A DNA stretch of 34,805 nt from Paracoccaceae bacterium (GTDB lineage Bacteria; Pseudomonadota; Alphaproteobacteria; Rhodobacterales; Rhodobacteraceae): NCBI GenBank assembly GCA_011620265.1, contig WOZM01000292.1, positions 1-34,805 on the forward strand. Reading direction: 5' to 3'. Positions 1 through 7,493 of the stretch are shown piece after piece. Position 1 is the first letter of the stretch. Each line of letters opens with the position of its first letter. Both the position numbers and the translations under genes were made by a program. Under the pieces are notes generated by a model. It ran no database searches. It was not told the origin of the DNA and worked only from the letters and a program-made list of their open reading frames with translations.

Positions 1-2457
1 CACCCGCCAGGCCTTGGTGTCCTTGTAGGTCGGGTAGTCGGCGACCAGGTCGCGGCGGGGGGTGTAGAGCGGCTCGCGGTGGATCGGCACCGGGTCGGGG
101 AAGGTCCAGACCACGGCACGCGCCTTGGCATTGCCGAAGGGCGCGCATTCGTGCTTGATCGCGACCCGCTGGATGCCGCCCGAAAGGTCGGTCTTCCAGT
201 TGGCCTTCGGCCCGCCGACCGCCTCGATCGCAGCGCGTTCGTCGGCGGTGAGCTCGCCGTCCCAGCCGAGATCCATCAGCATCTGCATGGTGAATTCCGG
301 GTAGCCGTCCTGAATCTCGGACCCCGCCGAATAGACGCCCTCGGCCAGAAGGTTCTGGCCGTCGCGCTCCACCCCGAAGCGGGCGCGGAAGGTGAGGCCG
401 CCCTGGCTGACCGGCATCGACATGTCGTAGAGGTTCGCGGTGCCGGGATGCTTCATCTCGGGCGTGCCCCAGCAGGGCCAGGGCAGGCCGTAGAACTCGC
501 CGTCGGCCGGGCCGCCGACCGCGCGCAGGGTGGTCTTGTCGAAGGTGTGCTGGTTGGCCATGTGCAGTTTCAGCCGCTCGGGCGACTGTCCGGTATAGCC
601 GACGGTCCACATGCCGCGGTTGAACTCGCGGGTGATGTCCTCCACCACCGGCTCGCCGTCCTTCACCTCGATATTGCGGAAGAGCCGGTCGGCGATGCCG
701 AACTTCTCGGCGAACTTCGCGATGATGATGTGGTCGGGCAGGCTCTCGAAGACCGGGGCCACGACCCGATCGCGCCACTGGAGCGAGCGGTTGGAGGCGG
801 TGACGGATCCGCTCGTCTCGAACTGGGTCGAGGCCGGCAGCAGGTAGACGCCGTCGGTCCGGTCGTGCAGCACTGCCGAGACAGTCGGATAGGGGTCGAT
901 CACGACGAGCGTGTCGAGCTTTTCCATCGCCGTCTTCATCTCGGTGCCGCGGGTCTGCGAATTCGGCGCGTGGCCCCAGAGGACCATGACCTTGATGTTG
1001 TCGTTCTGTTCGATGTTCGCCTTGTCCTCGAGCACCCCGTCGATCCAGCGCGAGACCGGGATGCCGTTGGTGTTCATCAGGCTGATCGGGTTGCCGTCCT
1101 TGTCCTTGACCTCGTTGCCGTCGGCATCCTTCAGCGTCACGAACCGGCCTTTGAGCCAGTCGAGATCCTCGCCCCAGACCCGTGCCCAATGCGCCCAGGC
1201 GCCGGGCGCGAGGCCGTAATAGCCCGGCAGGTCGTGGCTGAGGACGCCAAGATCGGTGGCACCCTGCACGTTGTCATGGCCACGGAAGATGTTGGTGCCG
1301 CCGCCGGCAACCCCCATGTTGCCGAGCGCCAGTTGCAGCACGCAATAGGCCCGGGTGTTGTTGCTGCCGGTGGTGTGCTGGGTGCCGCCCATGCACCAGA
1401 TCACGGTGCCGGGGCGGTTGTTGGCGAGCGTGAAGGCGACGCGGCGGAGCTGGCTGCCCGGCACGCCGGTCACGCGCTCGGTCTCTTCCGGCGTCCACTT
1501 CTTCACCTCGTCGCGGATCTGGTCCATCCCCCAGACCCGGGTGCGGATGAACTCCTTGTCCTCCCAGCCGTTCTCGAAGATGTGCCAGAGGATGCCCCAG
1601 ACCAGCGCCACGTCCGATCCCGGCCGCATGCGGACGAATTCGTCGGCATGGGCGGCGGTGCGGGTGAAGCGCGGGTCGCAGACGATGAGCGGGGCGTTGT
1701 TCTCCTCCTTCGCCTTCAGAAGGTGGAGGAGCGAGACGGGATGCGCCTCCGCCGGGTTGCCGCCGATCAGGAAGATCGCCTTCGACTTGTGGATGTCGTT
1801 GTAGGAGTTGGTCATGGCGCCGTAGCCCCATGTGTTGGCCACGCCTGCGACGGTCGTCGAGTGGCAGATCCGGGCCTGGTGGTCGACGTTGTTGGTGCCC
1901 CAGTAGGCCGCGAACTTGCGGAAGAGATAGGCCTGTTCGTTGGAATGCTTGGCGCTGCCCAGCCAGTAGACGCTGTCCGGCCCGCTTTCGGAGCGCACCG
2001 CCAGCATCTTGTCGCCGATCTCGTTGATCGCCTCGTCCCAGCTGATCCGCTTCCAGACCCCGCCTTCCTTCTTCATCGGGTATTTCAGCCGCCGCTCGCC
2101 ATGCGCATGCTCGCGCACCGAAGCGCCCTTGGCGCAGTGGGCGCCGAGGTTGAAGGGGCTGTCCCAGCCCGGCTCCTGCCCGACCCAGACACCGTTGTCG
2201 ATCTCGGCGATGACGGTGCAGCCGACCGAGCAATGGGTGCAGATCGACTTCACCGTCTGGACCGCGCCCGCGACCGCTTCCTGCGCCTCGGCCCGGCGCA
2301 CCGTGCCGCCGGTCGCGCCGATCGCGGCAAGGCCGCCGATGGCCAGACCCGATCCGCGCAGGAACGCGCGCCGGTCGACGCGGGCCTCCGCGGCACCGGA
2401 CAGGACCGGCGTGCGCGATGTCTGTCGGCCAACTCCGCTCGTCTTCTTCCTGAGCAT
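1..2457 (-). CDS. fdhA: Formate dehydrogenase catalytic (alpha) subunit, partial at its C-terminus
   Basis: Molybdopterin oxidoreductase that oxidises formate to CO2. The frame is open from ATG at 2457 to the window edge, 819 codons; the family is usually near 950-1000 residues, so the C-terminal part is missing. A twin-arginine signal (RRAFL at residues 29-33, then a Gly/Ala-rich hydrophobic stretch) suggests export through Tat. Cys73, Cys76, Cys80 and Cys108 form the N-terminal [4Fe-4S] motif, with Lys110 after the last Cys. RICHS at 196-200 gives Cys198 as the metal ligand, where E. coli FdnG has selenocysteine, followed by the catalytic His199. The start has a purine-rich AAGGGAGAGAAGG just upstream. 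It is the last visible gene of the minus-strand operon; electron-transfer subunits are probably beyond the edge. Identity is strong; the symbol follows usual naming for this cluster type. Confidence 0.95.
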   Translation of the reverse strand, partial: MLRKKTSGVGRQTSRTPVLSGAAEARVDRRAFLRGSGLAIGGLAAIGATGGTVRRAEAQEAVAGAVQTVKSICTHCSVGCTVIAEIDNGVWVGQEPGWDSPFNLGAHCAKGASVREHAHGERRLKYPMKKEGGVWKRISWDEAINEIGDKMLAVRSESGPDSVYWLGSAKHSNEQAYLFRKFAAYWGTNNVDHQARICHSTTVAGVANTWGYGAMTNSYNDIHKSKAIFLIGGNPAEAHPVSLLHLLKAKEENNAPLIVCDPRFTRTAAHADEFVRMRPGSDVALVWGILWHIFENGWEDKEFIRTRVWGMDQIRDEVKKWTPEETERVTGVPGSQLRRVAFTLANNRPGTVIWCMGGTQHTTGSNNTRAYCVLQLALGNMGVAGGGTNIFRGHDNVQGATDLGVLSHDLPGYYGLAPGAWAHWARVWGEDLDWLKGRFVTLKDADGNEVKDKDGNPISLMNTNGIPVSRWIDGVLEDKANIEQNDNIKVMVLWGHAPNSQTRGTEMKTAMEKLDTLVVIDPYPTVSAVLHDRTDGVYLLPASTQFETSGSVTASNRSLQWRDRVVAPVFESLPDHIIIAKFAEKFGIADRLFRNIEVKDGEPVVEDITREFNRGMWTVGYTGQSPERLKLHMANQHTFDKTTLRAVGGPADGEFYGLPWPCWGTPEMKHPGTANLYDMSMPVSQGGLTFRARFGVERDGQNLLAEGVYSAGSEIQDGYPEFTMQMLMDLGWDGELTADERAAIEAVGGPKANWKTDLSGGIQRVAIKHECAPFGNAKARAVVWTFPDPVPIHREPLYTPRRDLVADYPTYKDTKAWRV

Positions 2458-2535
2458 CCTTCTCTCCCTTGGCTGTCCGGCGCCGGGGCCGGTGGCGAGG
2501 TTCATCGCGGGCGGTCGCGGGACCGCCCGCCGGTA

Positions 2536-2727
2536 TCAGAACCGGGCGCTGTCGTAATAGGCGCGGGTATGGGCGGTGTCCTGAAGCCCGCTTCCCTTCG
2601 CCGCCGTGTCGGCCTCGGCCGGCGCGGCGCCGAGCGCGGTCGCGGCCGCCGCGGCAGGTGCTGCGGTCGTGGCGAGTTTCAGGAAATCGCGGCGACTGGT
2701 CTTTTCGGTCTCGGCACTCTTGCCCAT
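2536..2727 (-). CDS. Small Tat-target protein of formate dehydrogenase regions
   Basis: A 63-residue protein with a textbook twin-arginine motif, SRRDFLK at residues 11-17, an Ala-rich hydrophobic segment to about residue 40 and a short tail rich in polar residues. It matches the family known as 'formate dehydrogenase region TAT target' (TIGR02811), whose members sit next to FdhA. The role is not established; a small periplasmic partner or assembly helper of the dehydrogenase is an inference from context. Start chosen at 2727 because GGGAG lies 8 nt upstream. It lies 57 bp after the TorD-like gene and 78 bp before fdhA in the same operon. Confidence 0.88.
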   Translation of the reverse strand: MGKSAETEKTSRRDFLKLATTAAPAAAAATALGAAPAEADTAAKGSGLQDTAHTRAYYDSARF

Positions 2728-2784
2728 TTCTCATCTCCCTTCGATCCCCGGACGCGGGCCACCGGCCCCGTCCGCTTTCATTCG

Positions 2785-3393
2785 TCATCCGCCGCTGAGG
2801 CGGAACCCTTCCTTCTCGATCGCCATGAAGGCGCGGCCGATGGCGCCGACCGGCGCGTAGAAGACCGACCCCTTCGCGCCTTCGAGATCGGCGAAGAAAT
2901 GGCCGGCCCAGGGCGCGATATGGCGGTTGAAGAACTCGCGCTGGCGGGCGACCGGTGCCGGCGCGCCGAAGCGGCCCTCGATCAGCCCCGCCATCATCTC
3001 CATCAGGCTGGCGATGTTGTCCTCCGGCTCGAACACGTTCTCGGCCCGGGCGATGGAGGCCGCCGCCATGTCGCGGCGCAGCTGCGCCAGCGGCTTTTCG
3101 TTGAGAAAGCCGGTCAGGTAGAAGCTCGCATAGGGCAGAAGCTCGCCCCGGCCGAGGCCGATGAAGAGGTCGTTGAACTCGCGCTCCACCGAGGACGGCA
3201 CCGCCGCCTGCGCCAGCTTCGACAAAGTCGCGATGCCGCGGCCGAGCGCGCTGCCGTCGCCGCTCAGCCCCGCGCATTTGCGCAGGAGCCTGAGGTCGGG
3301 CGGGGCCGCGAGAAGCGCGGCGAGGAAGTCGTAGAGATCGGCGCGGAGCTTGTCCTCCTCGGCAATCCCGGTCGTCGCGGCGGCATCGCTCAT
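2785..3393 (-). CDS. TorD/DmsD-family molecular chaperone
   Basis: A 202-residue, mostly helical cytoplasmic chaperone of the family that binds the Tat signal of molybdoenzymes and holds the apoenzyme until its cofactor is loaded. The central EFNDLFIGLGRGELLPYAS stretch (about residues 72-90), the following LTGFLNEKPL and a later EPEDNIA motif are typical. Its ATG overlaps the DUF3306 stop by 4 bp, which suggests translational coupling. Position next to a Tat-exported FdhA makes FdhA the likely client (inference). Length is normal for the family. Confidence 0.9.
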   Translation of the reverse strand: MSDAAATTGIAEEDKLRADLYDFLAALLAAPPDLRLLRKCAGLSGDGSALGRGIATLSKLAQAAVPSSVEREFNDLFIGLGRGELLPYASFYLTGFLNEKPLAQLRRDMAAASIARAENVFEPEDNIASLMEMMAGLIEGRFGAPAPVARQREFFNRHIAPWAGHFFADLEGAKGSVFYAPVGAIGRAFMAIEKEGFRLSGG

Positions 3394-4010
3394 GCGGGCG
3401 CTCCTTCCGTCTCGTCGCCGAAGGCGAACCGCATGTGGCGGCGGGGCGCGGGCGGCCTGTCGTCCGGTGTGACGACAGGCATGTCGGCCGGCGCGTCCGG
3501 CTCCGCCGCATCCGCGATCCCGACCGCGTCCGGCACGTCCTCCGGCACCTCTTCGGCCAGTGCCGCGGGTTCCGCATCCGCGGCGGCCTCGGCGAGGGCC
3601 GTCACGTGGCGGAGCATCCCGCGCCCGACCTGATAGGCGGTCTTCATGCCCGGCACGACCGTCGCGGCATCGGTGAAATCCTCGCCGTGATCGACGAGGC
3701 CGTCGAGATTGGCGAGAACCGGGTTGGTCCGCCAGAGCCGGCGCAAGGCGCGGCGGCGCAGGTGATCGGGCACCGCCGACCGCATGAAGGCGGCGAAATC
3801 GTCGCCCTGTCCCATCGTGTCGGGATCCTTCAGGTCAAGCTCCGCCAGAAGCTCGGCATCGGTCTTGGCCGCCTGCTCGCGCTCCAGCGCGGCGCGCGCC
3901 TCCTCCGCCTCGGCGGCGCGGCGCGCGGCCGCTTCCGCCGCGGCCTCGGCCTCGACACCGGCGCGGCGGCGGGACCAGAAATCGCGCGGACGGGACTCGG
4001 CGGCCATCAC
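3390..4010 (-). CDS. DUF3306 protein of the FDH cluster
   Basis: A 206-residue soluble protein. The N-terminus has the FWSRRR motif (residues 11-16), followed by an Ala/Glu/Arg-rich, probably coiled-coil segment (about 17-50). The conserved core runs from about residue 53 to 115 and includes a LRRLWRTNPVLANLDGL-like stretch characteristic of DUF3306. The last 60 residues are acidic and Pro/Ala-rich and look disordered. Genes of this family regularly sit between DUF3305 and a TorD-like gene in formate dehydrogenase operons; their biochemical function is unknown. It overlaps both neighbours by 4 bp (ATGA). A second in-frame Met directly follows the first. Confidence 0.87.
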   Translation of the reverse strand: MMAAESRPRDFWSRRRAGVEAEAAAEAAARRAAEAEEARAALEREQAAKTDAELLAELDLKDPDTMGQGDDFAAFMRSAVPDHLRRRALRRLWRTNPVLANLDGLVDHGEDFTDAATVVPGMKTAYQVGRGMLRHVTALAEAAADAEPAALAEEVPEDVPDAVGIADAAEPDAPADMPVVTPDDRPPAPRRHMRFAFGDETEGAPA

Positions 4011-4570
4011 GCATCCCCCCGGATCGCGCCGCGCGGCGCGCGGTAGACATCGGCCATCTGCCGCACCCGCGCATCGCCGCGCCCGTCCTCGGAAAGGTCG
4101 ATCCGCTTGCGGTCGCGCTTGCGCTTGAGGAACGGCTCCTCGACGTGATGGGCCGCGACGAAGGCGGCGATCCAGGCGATCAGCCCGGCCGGCATCGGCA
4201 CCAGTTCGATGAGCCCGTCGCCGCTGTCCATGTAGTCCTGCCCCTCATAGGCCGAGGCGGTGACGAGCGCGGGCTTCCACGGCATCGCCGCATCGGCCGC
4301 CTCGTCCTCGCGCAGCACGACGATGAGGCCCGGGCTGCGGGCCGAGAGCGTCACCTGATAGGCCTCGGTATCGGTCGACCAGAGATCGAGCGGCAGGGTC
4401 GCGGCGTGATACTCGACCGCCTCCCCCTCGCGGCGCAGCTCGCGCCAGTCGGCCGGGCCGGCGCCGGGCAACACGCCCGTGACCTTCCAGGCCCAGGCGG
4501 CCCAGCGGGTCACGCCCGGCGTCTTGCGGACGACGATCCCGATCGGCATGGTTGCGCGGACAAGCGCCAT
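4007..4570 (-). CDS. DUF3305 protein, first gene of the FDH accessory operon
   Basis: A 187-residue protein with DUF3305 hallmarks: an early MPIGIVV strand (residues 8-14), Trp-rich segment, the EAVEYHAATLPLDLW region near 50-65, a central ITVVLRE-like strand and a C-terminal AAHHVEEPFLKRKRDRKRID stretch. The molecular role is unknown; the family co-occurs with DUF3306, TorD and FDH. It is the first gene of the minus-strand operon, with GGGGAGGAG about 11 nt upstream of the ATG at 4570. In-frame Met8 is an alternative start that would begin directly at the conserved strand. Confidence 0.87.
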   Translation of the reverse strand: MALVRATMPIGIVVRKTPGVTRWAAWAWKVTGVLPGAGPADWRELRREGEAVEYHAATLPLDLWSTDTEAYQVTLSARSPGLIVVLREDEAADAAMPWKPALVTASAYEGQDYMDSGDGLIELVPMPAGLIAWIAAFVAAHHVEEPFLKRKRDRKRIDLSEDGRGDARVRQMADVYRAPRGAIRGDA

Positions 4571-4655
4571 AGCGACAGAACTCCTCCCCTTGCGGCGCCT
4601 GCGTCTGTCGGGTGGCGCCTTGGCCGGAGCGTGGCCGCATTGCCGGCGCCGTCCA

Positions 4656-4760
4656 AGACAATTCGCGCCGAATCGCCGAATTTGACCGGCGCGGCGGCCG
4701 GGCGGGACATTTTGTCCACTTCGCTCCGGACCCCGCCGGAACGGTCTGGACGAATTGTCC
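4656..4760. promoter_or_regulatory. Cluster of GGAC-N5-GTCC operator-like repeats between divergent FDH genes
   Basis: In the 352-bp gap between the DUF3305 start (4570) and the polyferredoxin start (4923) there are two 13-bp inverted repeats: GGACATTTTGTCC at 4705-4717 and GGACGAATTGTCC at 4748-4760, with centres 43 bp apart, about four helical turns. A third, degraded copy at 4656-4668 (AGACAATTCGCGC) matches the reverse complement of the second site at 10 of 13 positions. A separate 14-bp inverted repeat, CGGGATAAATCCCG, is at 4787-4800. The region is more A+T-rich than its surroundings. A dyad-binding regulator of both operons is inferred; I do not recognise which one, and see no clear -35/-10 pair. 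Confidence 0.5.
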
Positions 4761-4922
4761 CCGCGGCATTCTCCACCTTTTTTGGTCGGGATAAATCCCG
4801 GCCGGAATCCGGCGAATCACCGGGCCGGGCGGGATTTGCCTTGCCGCTGGCGCGACTTTCATGCCTAGCTTCCCTCTGCGACCGGTCCCGACCACAAGAA
4901 CCGCGCCGCACGTCTGGGGAGG

Positions 4923-6881
4923 ATGATGCCCAAACATTTGATTCTATGCGATTGTCTTGGCAGCCAGGCGATCGACCGCGATGCCGTCGCGAAGGCGACC
5001 GGCCTGTCCTGCCCGCGCGTCCACACGGCCCTCTGCACCCGCGAGATCGACCGCGCGGCGGCGGCGATCACGGCGGGCGAGGCGCTGATCGCCTGTACCC
5101 AGGAAGCCGCGCGCTTCGCCGAGCTTGCGGCGGATCTCGACTGTCCCGAACCCGGTTTCGTCGATCTTCGCGACCGCGCGGGATGGAGCGAGGATCGCGA
5201 CACCGGGCCGAAGATGGCCGCGCTGGTGGCCGAGGCGCTGGTGCCGGCCGCTCCGGTGAAATCGCTCGACGTCGTGAGCGAGGGGCTCTGCCTGATCCTC
5301 GGGCGGCCCGACGTGGCGCTTGCCGCCGCCGAACGGCTGGCCGGAACGCTCGCGGTCACCGTCCTTCTCGACGCCGAGGCCGATCTGCCCGTGTCGCGCA
5401 CCTTCGAGGTTGTGCGCGGTCGCTTGCGCGGCGCCACCGGCACGCTCGGCGCCTTCACCCTCCGCATCGACGCGCTCAGGCAGATGGAGCCCGGCGGGCG
5501 CGGCGCCTTCGGCTTCGGCGCGCCCCGCGACGGGGCCGAGACGCGCTGCGACGTGATCCTCGATCTGTCGGGGGGACCCGCGCTCTTTCCCGCGCCGCAC
5601 AAGCGCGACGGCTATCTGCGCGCCGATCCCGGCGATCCGGCCGCCGTCGCCGCGGCGGTCTTCGAGGCGGCCGAGCATGTGGGCACGTTCGAAAAGCCGC
5701 TGCATCTGGCCTTCGAGGAAAGCCTCTGCGCCCATTCCCGCGCCGGCCAGACCGGCTGCACCCGCTGTCTCGACATCTGCCCGACCGGGGCGATCCGGCC
5801 CGACGGCGACCATGTCGCGATCGACCCGATGGTCTGCGCCGGCTGCGGCGCCTGTTCGGCGCTCTGCCCCTCGGGCGCCATCACCTACGACGCGCCGCCG
5901 GTCGCGCATCTGCTGACCCGGCTCCGGGTTCTGGCCGAGACCTTCCGGGACGCCGGCGGCGCAGCACCCCGCCTTCTGGTCCACGACGCGCCGCACGGGG
6001 CCGAGATGATCGCGCTCGCCGCGCGGTTCGGGCGCGGACTGCCGGCGGATGTGATCCCGTTCGAGGTCGCGGCCCTCGCCGGCTTCGGCCATGCCGAGAT
6101 GCTGGCAGCACTCGCGCTCGGCTTCGTGGCCGTCGATATCCTGCCGGCGCCCCGGACCGAACGCGACCCGATCGCGGCCGAGATCGCGCTGGCGTCGGCG
6201 ATGGGCGGGGCCGCACGGCTGCGGCTTCTGGACGTGACCGACCCCGATGCGCTGTCGGACGGGCTTTACGCGCACCGCCCGGACCCGCTCGGCCACGCGC
6301 CGGTCCTGCCGCTCGGCAATCGCCGGCAGGTGGCGAGGCTGGCCGCCCGGTCGCTGCTTTCGGAGGCGGATGCGCCGATCCCCTTGCCCGTGGGCGCGCC
6401 CTACGGCGCGGTGCTGGTCGACACGGAGGCCTGCACGCTCTGCCTTTCCTGTGCCTCGCTCTGTCCCTCGGGCGCGCTTCTCGACAATCCCGACACGCCG
6501 CAGCTCCGCTTCCGCGAGGATGCCTGCCTGCAATGCGGGCTTTGTGCCACGGTCTGCCCGGAGGACGCGATCACGCTCCTGCCGCGCTTCGATCCGACCG
6601 ACGCGGCCCTCGGCCAGACGGTGCTGCACGAGGAGGAGCCCTTCGCCTGCATCGAATGCGGCAAGCCCTTCGGGGTGCGCTCCACGGTCGAGAAGATCAT
6701 GGAGAAACTCGCCGGCAAGCATGCGATGTTCACCGAGACCGGGTCCGGCCGGCTGATCCAGATGTGCAACGATTGCCGGATCCGGGCGCAGGTTCACGGG
6801 GCTTCCAATCCCTTCGCGGCGGCTGAGCGGCCACGGGTGCGGACGACCGACGACTACCTCTCGAAGCGCCGGGATCACTGA
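4923..6881 (+). CDS. 4Fe-4S polyferredoxin of the FDH cluster
   Basis: A 652-residue iron-sulfur protein, predicted cytoplasmic (no signal peptide). The N-terminal 270 residues carry scattered Cys (CDC at 9-11, and CT within the ALIACTQEAARF stretch) that resemble the N-terminus of HdrA-like proteins only loosely. Two adjacent ferredoxin motifs follow: Cys279/282/286 plus an upstream Cys269, and Cys305/308/311/315. Another pair is at Cys504/507/510/514 and Cys535/538/541/545. The C-terminus has two CxxC pairs (576/579 and 615/618), a zinc- or redox-like arrangement. It diverges from the FDH accessory operon, and an electron carrier or assembly factor for that enzyme is inferred. Start is uncertain: GGGGAGG abuts the first ATG, so ATG at 4926 is equally possible. 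Confidence 0.85.
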   Translation: MMPKHLILCDCLGSQAIDRDAVAKATGLSCPRVHTALCTREIDRAAAAITAGEALIACTQEAARFAELAADLDCPEPGFVDLRDRAGWSEDRDTGPKMAALVAEALVPAAPVKSLDVVSEGLCLILGRPDVALAAAERLAGTLAVTVLLDAEADLPVSRTFEVVRGRLRGATGTLGAFTLRIDALRQMEPGGRGAFGFGAPRDGAETRCDVILDLSGGPALFPAPHKRDGYLRADPGDPAAVAAAVFEAAEHVGTFEKPLHLAFEESLCAHSRAGQTGCTRCLDICPTGAIRPDGDHVAIDPMVCAGCGACSALCPSGAITYDAPPVAHLLTRLRVLAETFRDAGGAAPRLLVHDAPHGAEMIALAARFGRGLPADVIPFEVAALAGFGHAEMLAALALGFVAVDILPAPRTERDPIAAEIALASAMGGAARLRLLDVTDPDALSDGLYAHRPDPLGHAPVLPLGNRRQVARLAARSLLSEADAPIPLPVGAPYGAVLVDTEACTLCLSCASLCPSGALLDNPDTPQLRFREDACLQCGLCATVCPEDAITLLPRFDPTDAALGQTVLHEEEPFACIECGKPFGVRSTVEKIMEKLAGKHAMFTETGSGRLIQMCNDCRIRAQVHGASNPFAAAERPRVRTTDDYLSKRRDH

Positions 6882-6889
6882 TGCCGGGA

Positions 6890-7219
6890 TCAGCGGTTGA
6901 CGTTCTCGCCCCCCGGATCGGCGGCTTCGAGGCCGGCGACACGGGCCTGCACGGCCTCCACCTCGTCGATCGACAGGGTGACGGGCACGATCGGCGGCGG
7001 GCGCGCGGGGTCGAAGGGCGGGCCGAGCCGCGCGTCGGCGCCGGCCTCGACCGGCCGCACCCGCCGTCCGGCCTTGAGCGTGAAGCGTGGCAGGATATAG
7101 TCGAGAAGCCCGCTCGTCGCGATTTCGGGCGCGGCGAAGAGGCCGAAGTCCCGCGCCTCCTCCGCCCGGCCCGGCAACGCGCCGAACAGGGCGAGGGCAA
7201 GGGCCACAAGATGCCGCAT
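6890..7219 (-). CDS. Short secreted protein with PBP-like N-terminus, probably internally deleted
   Basis: A 109-residue protein that begins with a Sec signal (MRHLVALALALFG, predicted cleavage after about residue 18). The next segment, SGLLDYILPRF...GRRV (about 33-50), resembles the start of tungstate/molybdate-type binding proteins of the TupA kind. The C-terminal part has a Pro-rich FDPARPPPIVPVTLS segment. From memory, longer FDH-linked proteins in this group carry a binding-protein-like start, a CxxCH cytochrome-like middle and a tail like this one; here the middle is absent. Start at 7219 is supported by GGAGGAACG 7 nt upstream; the longer frame to 7270 has no such site. It converges on the polyferredoxin with an 8-bp gap. 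Function unknown. Confidence 0.6.
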   Translation of the reverse strand: MRHLVALALALFGALPGRAEEARDFGLFAAPEIATSGLLDYILPRFTLKAGRRVRPVEAGADARLGPPFDPARPPPIVPVTLSIDEVEAVQARVAGLEAADPGGENVNR

Positions 7220-7292
7220 CGTGCGTTCCTCCCGGCCCACAGGCTGAGGACGGCATGCCGGGGCGGTCAACCGTCAAGGAAAGGACACTGTC

Positions 7293-7493
7293 ATGGATGA
7301 CGATTTCAACATGTCGCTGCGGAAGTTCCTGAAGCAGGTCGGCGTGACCTCGCAGCAGGCGATCGAGGACGGCGTGCGCAAGGCCGGCGCCGCCGCGACG
7401 GGCCGGACCTTCACCGCGAAGATGGTGCTGACGGTGGACGGGCTCGATGTCGAGCATGTCGTGACCGGGAAGATCGCCGGGCCCGCCGCATGA
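7293..7493 (+). CDS. DUF6494-like small protein
   Basis: A 66-residue soluble protein. The N-terminal FNMSLRKFLKQVGVTSQQAIE segment (from residue 5) is highly patterned and matches what I recall of DUF6494, a small family found next to mrp in Rhodobacterales. The rest has a short beta-rich end (TFTAKMVLTVDGL). No catalytic motif is visible. AAAGGA lies 7 nt before the ATG. Its stop overlaps the mrp start by 4 bp, so the two are probably translated as a pair; a regulatory or adaptor role for Mrp is only a guess. Confidence 0.72.
   Translation: MDDDFNMSLRKFLKQVGVTSQQAIEDGVRKAGAAATGRTFTAKMVLTVDGLDVEHVVTGKIAGPAA

Noticed and set aside
79-3633. Very long plus-strand open frame (1184 codons)
   Set aside because: It is antisense to fdhA, the Tat-target gene and the TorD-like gene, all of which have strong family motifs. 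Its translation is Arg/His/Asp-rich with no recognisable domain, the usual mirror frame in high-G+C DNA.
4621-4645. Possible sigma-54 promoter (TGGCCGCATTGC)
   Set aside because: The GG and GC doublets are 7 bp apart rather than the required 10.
4145-6826. Long plus-strand open frame over the DUF3305 gene and polyferredoxin
   Set aside because: It is a shifted frame of the polyferredoxin gene; the alternative frame holds all ferredoxin Cys motifs while this one is low-complexity Arg-rich.
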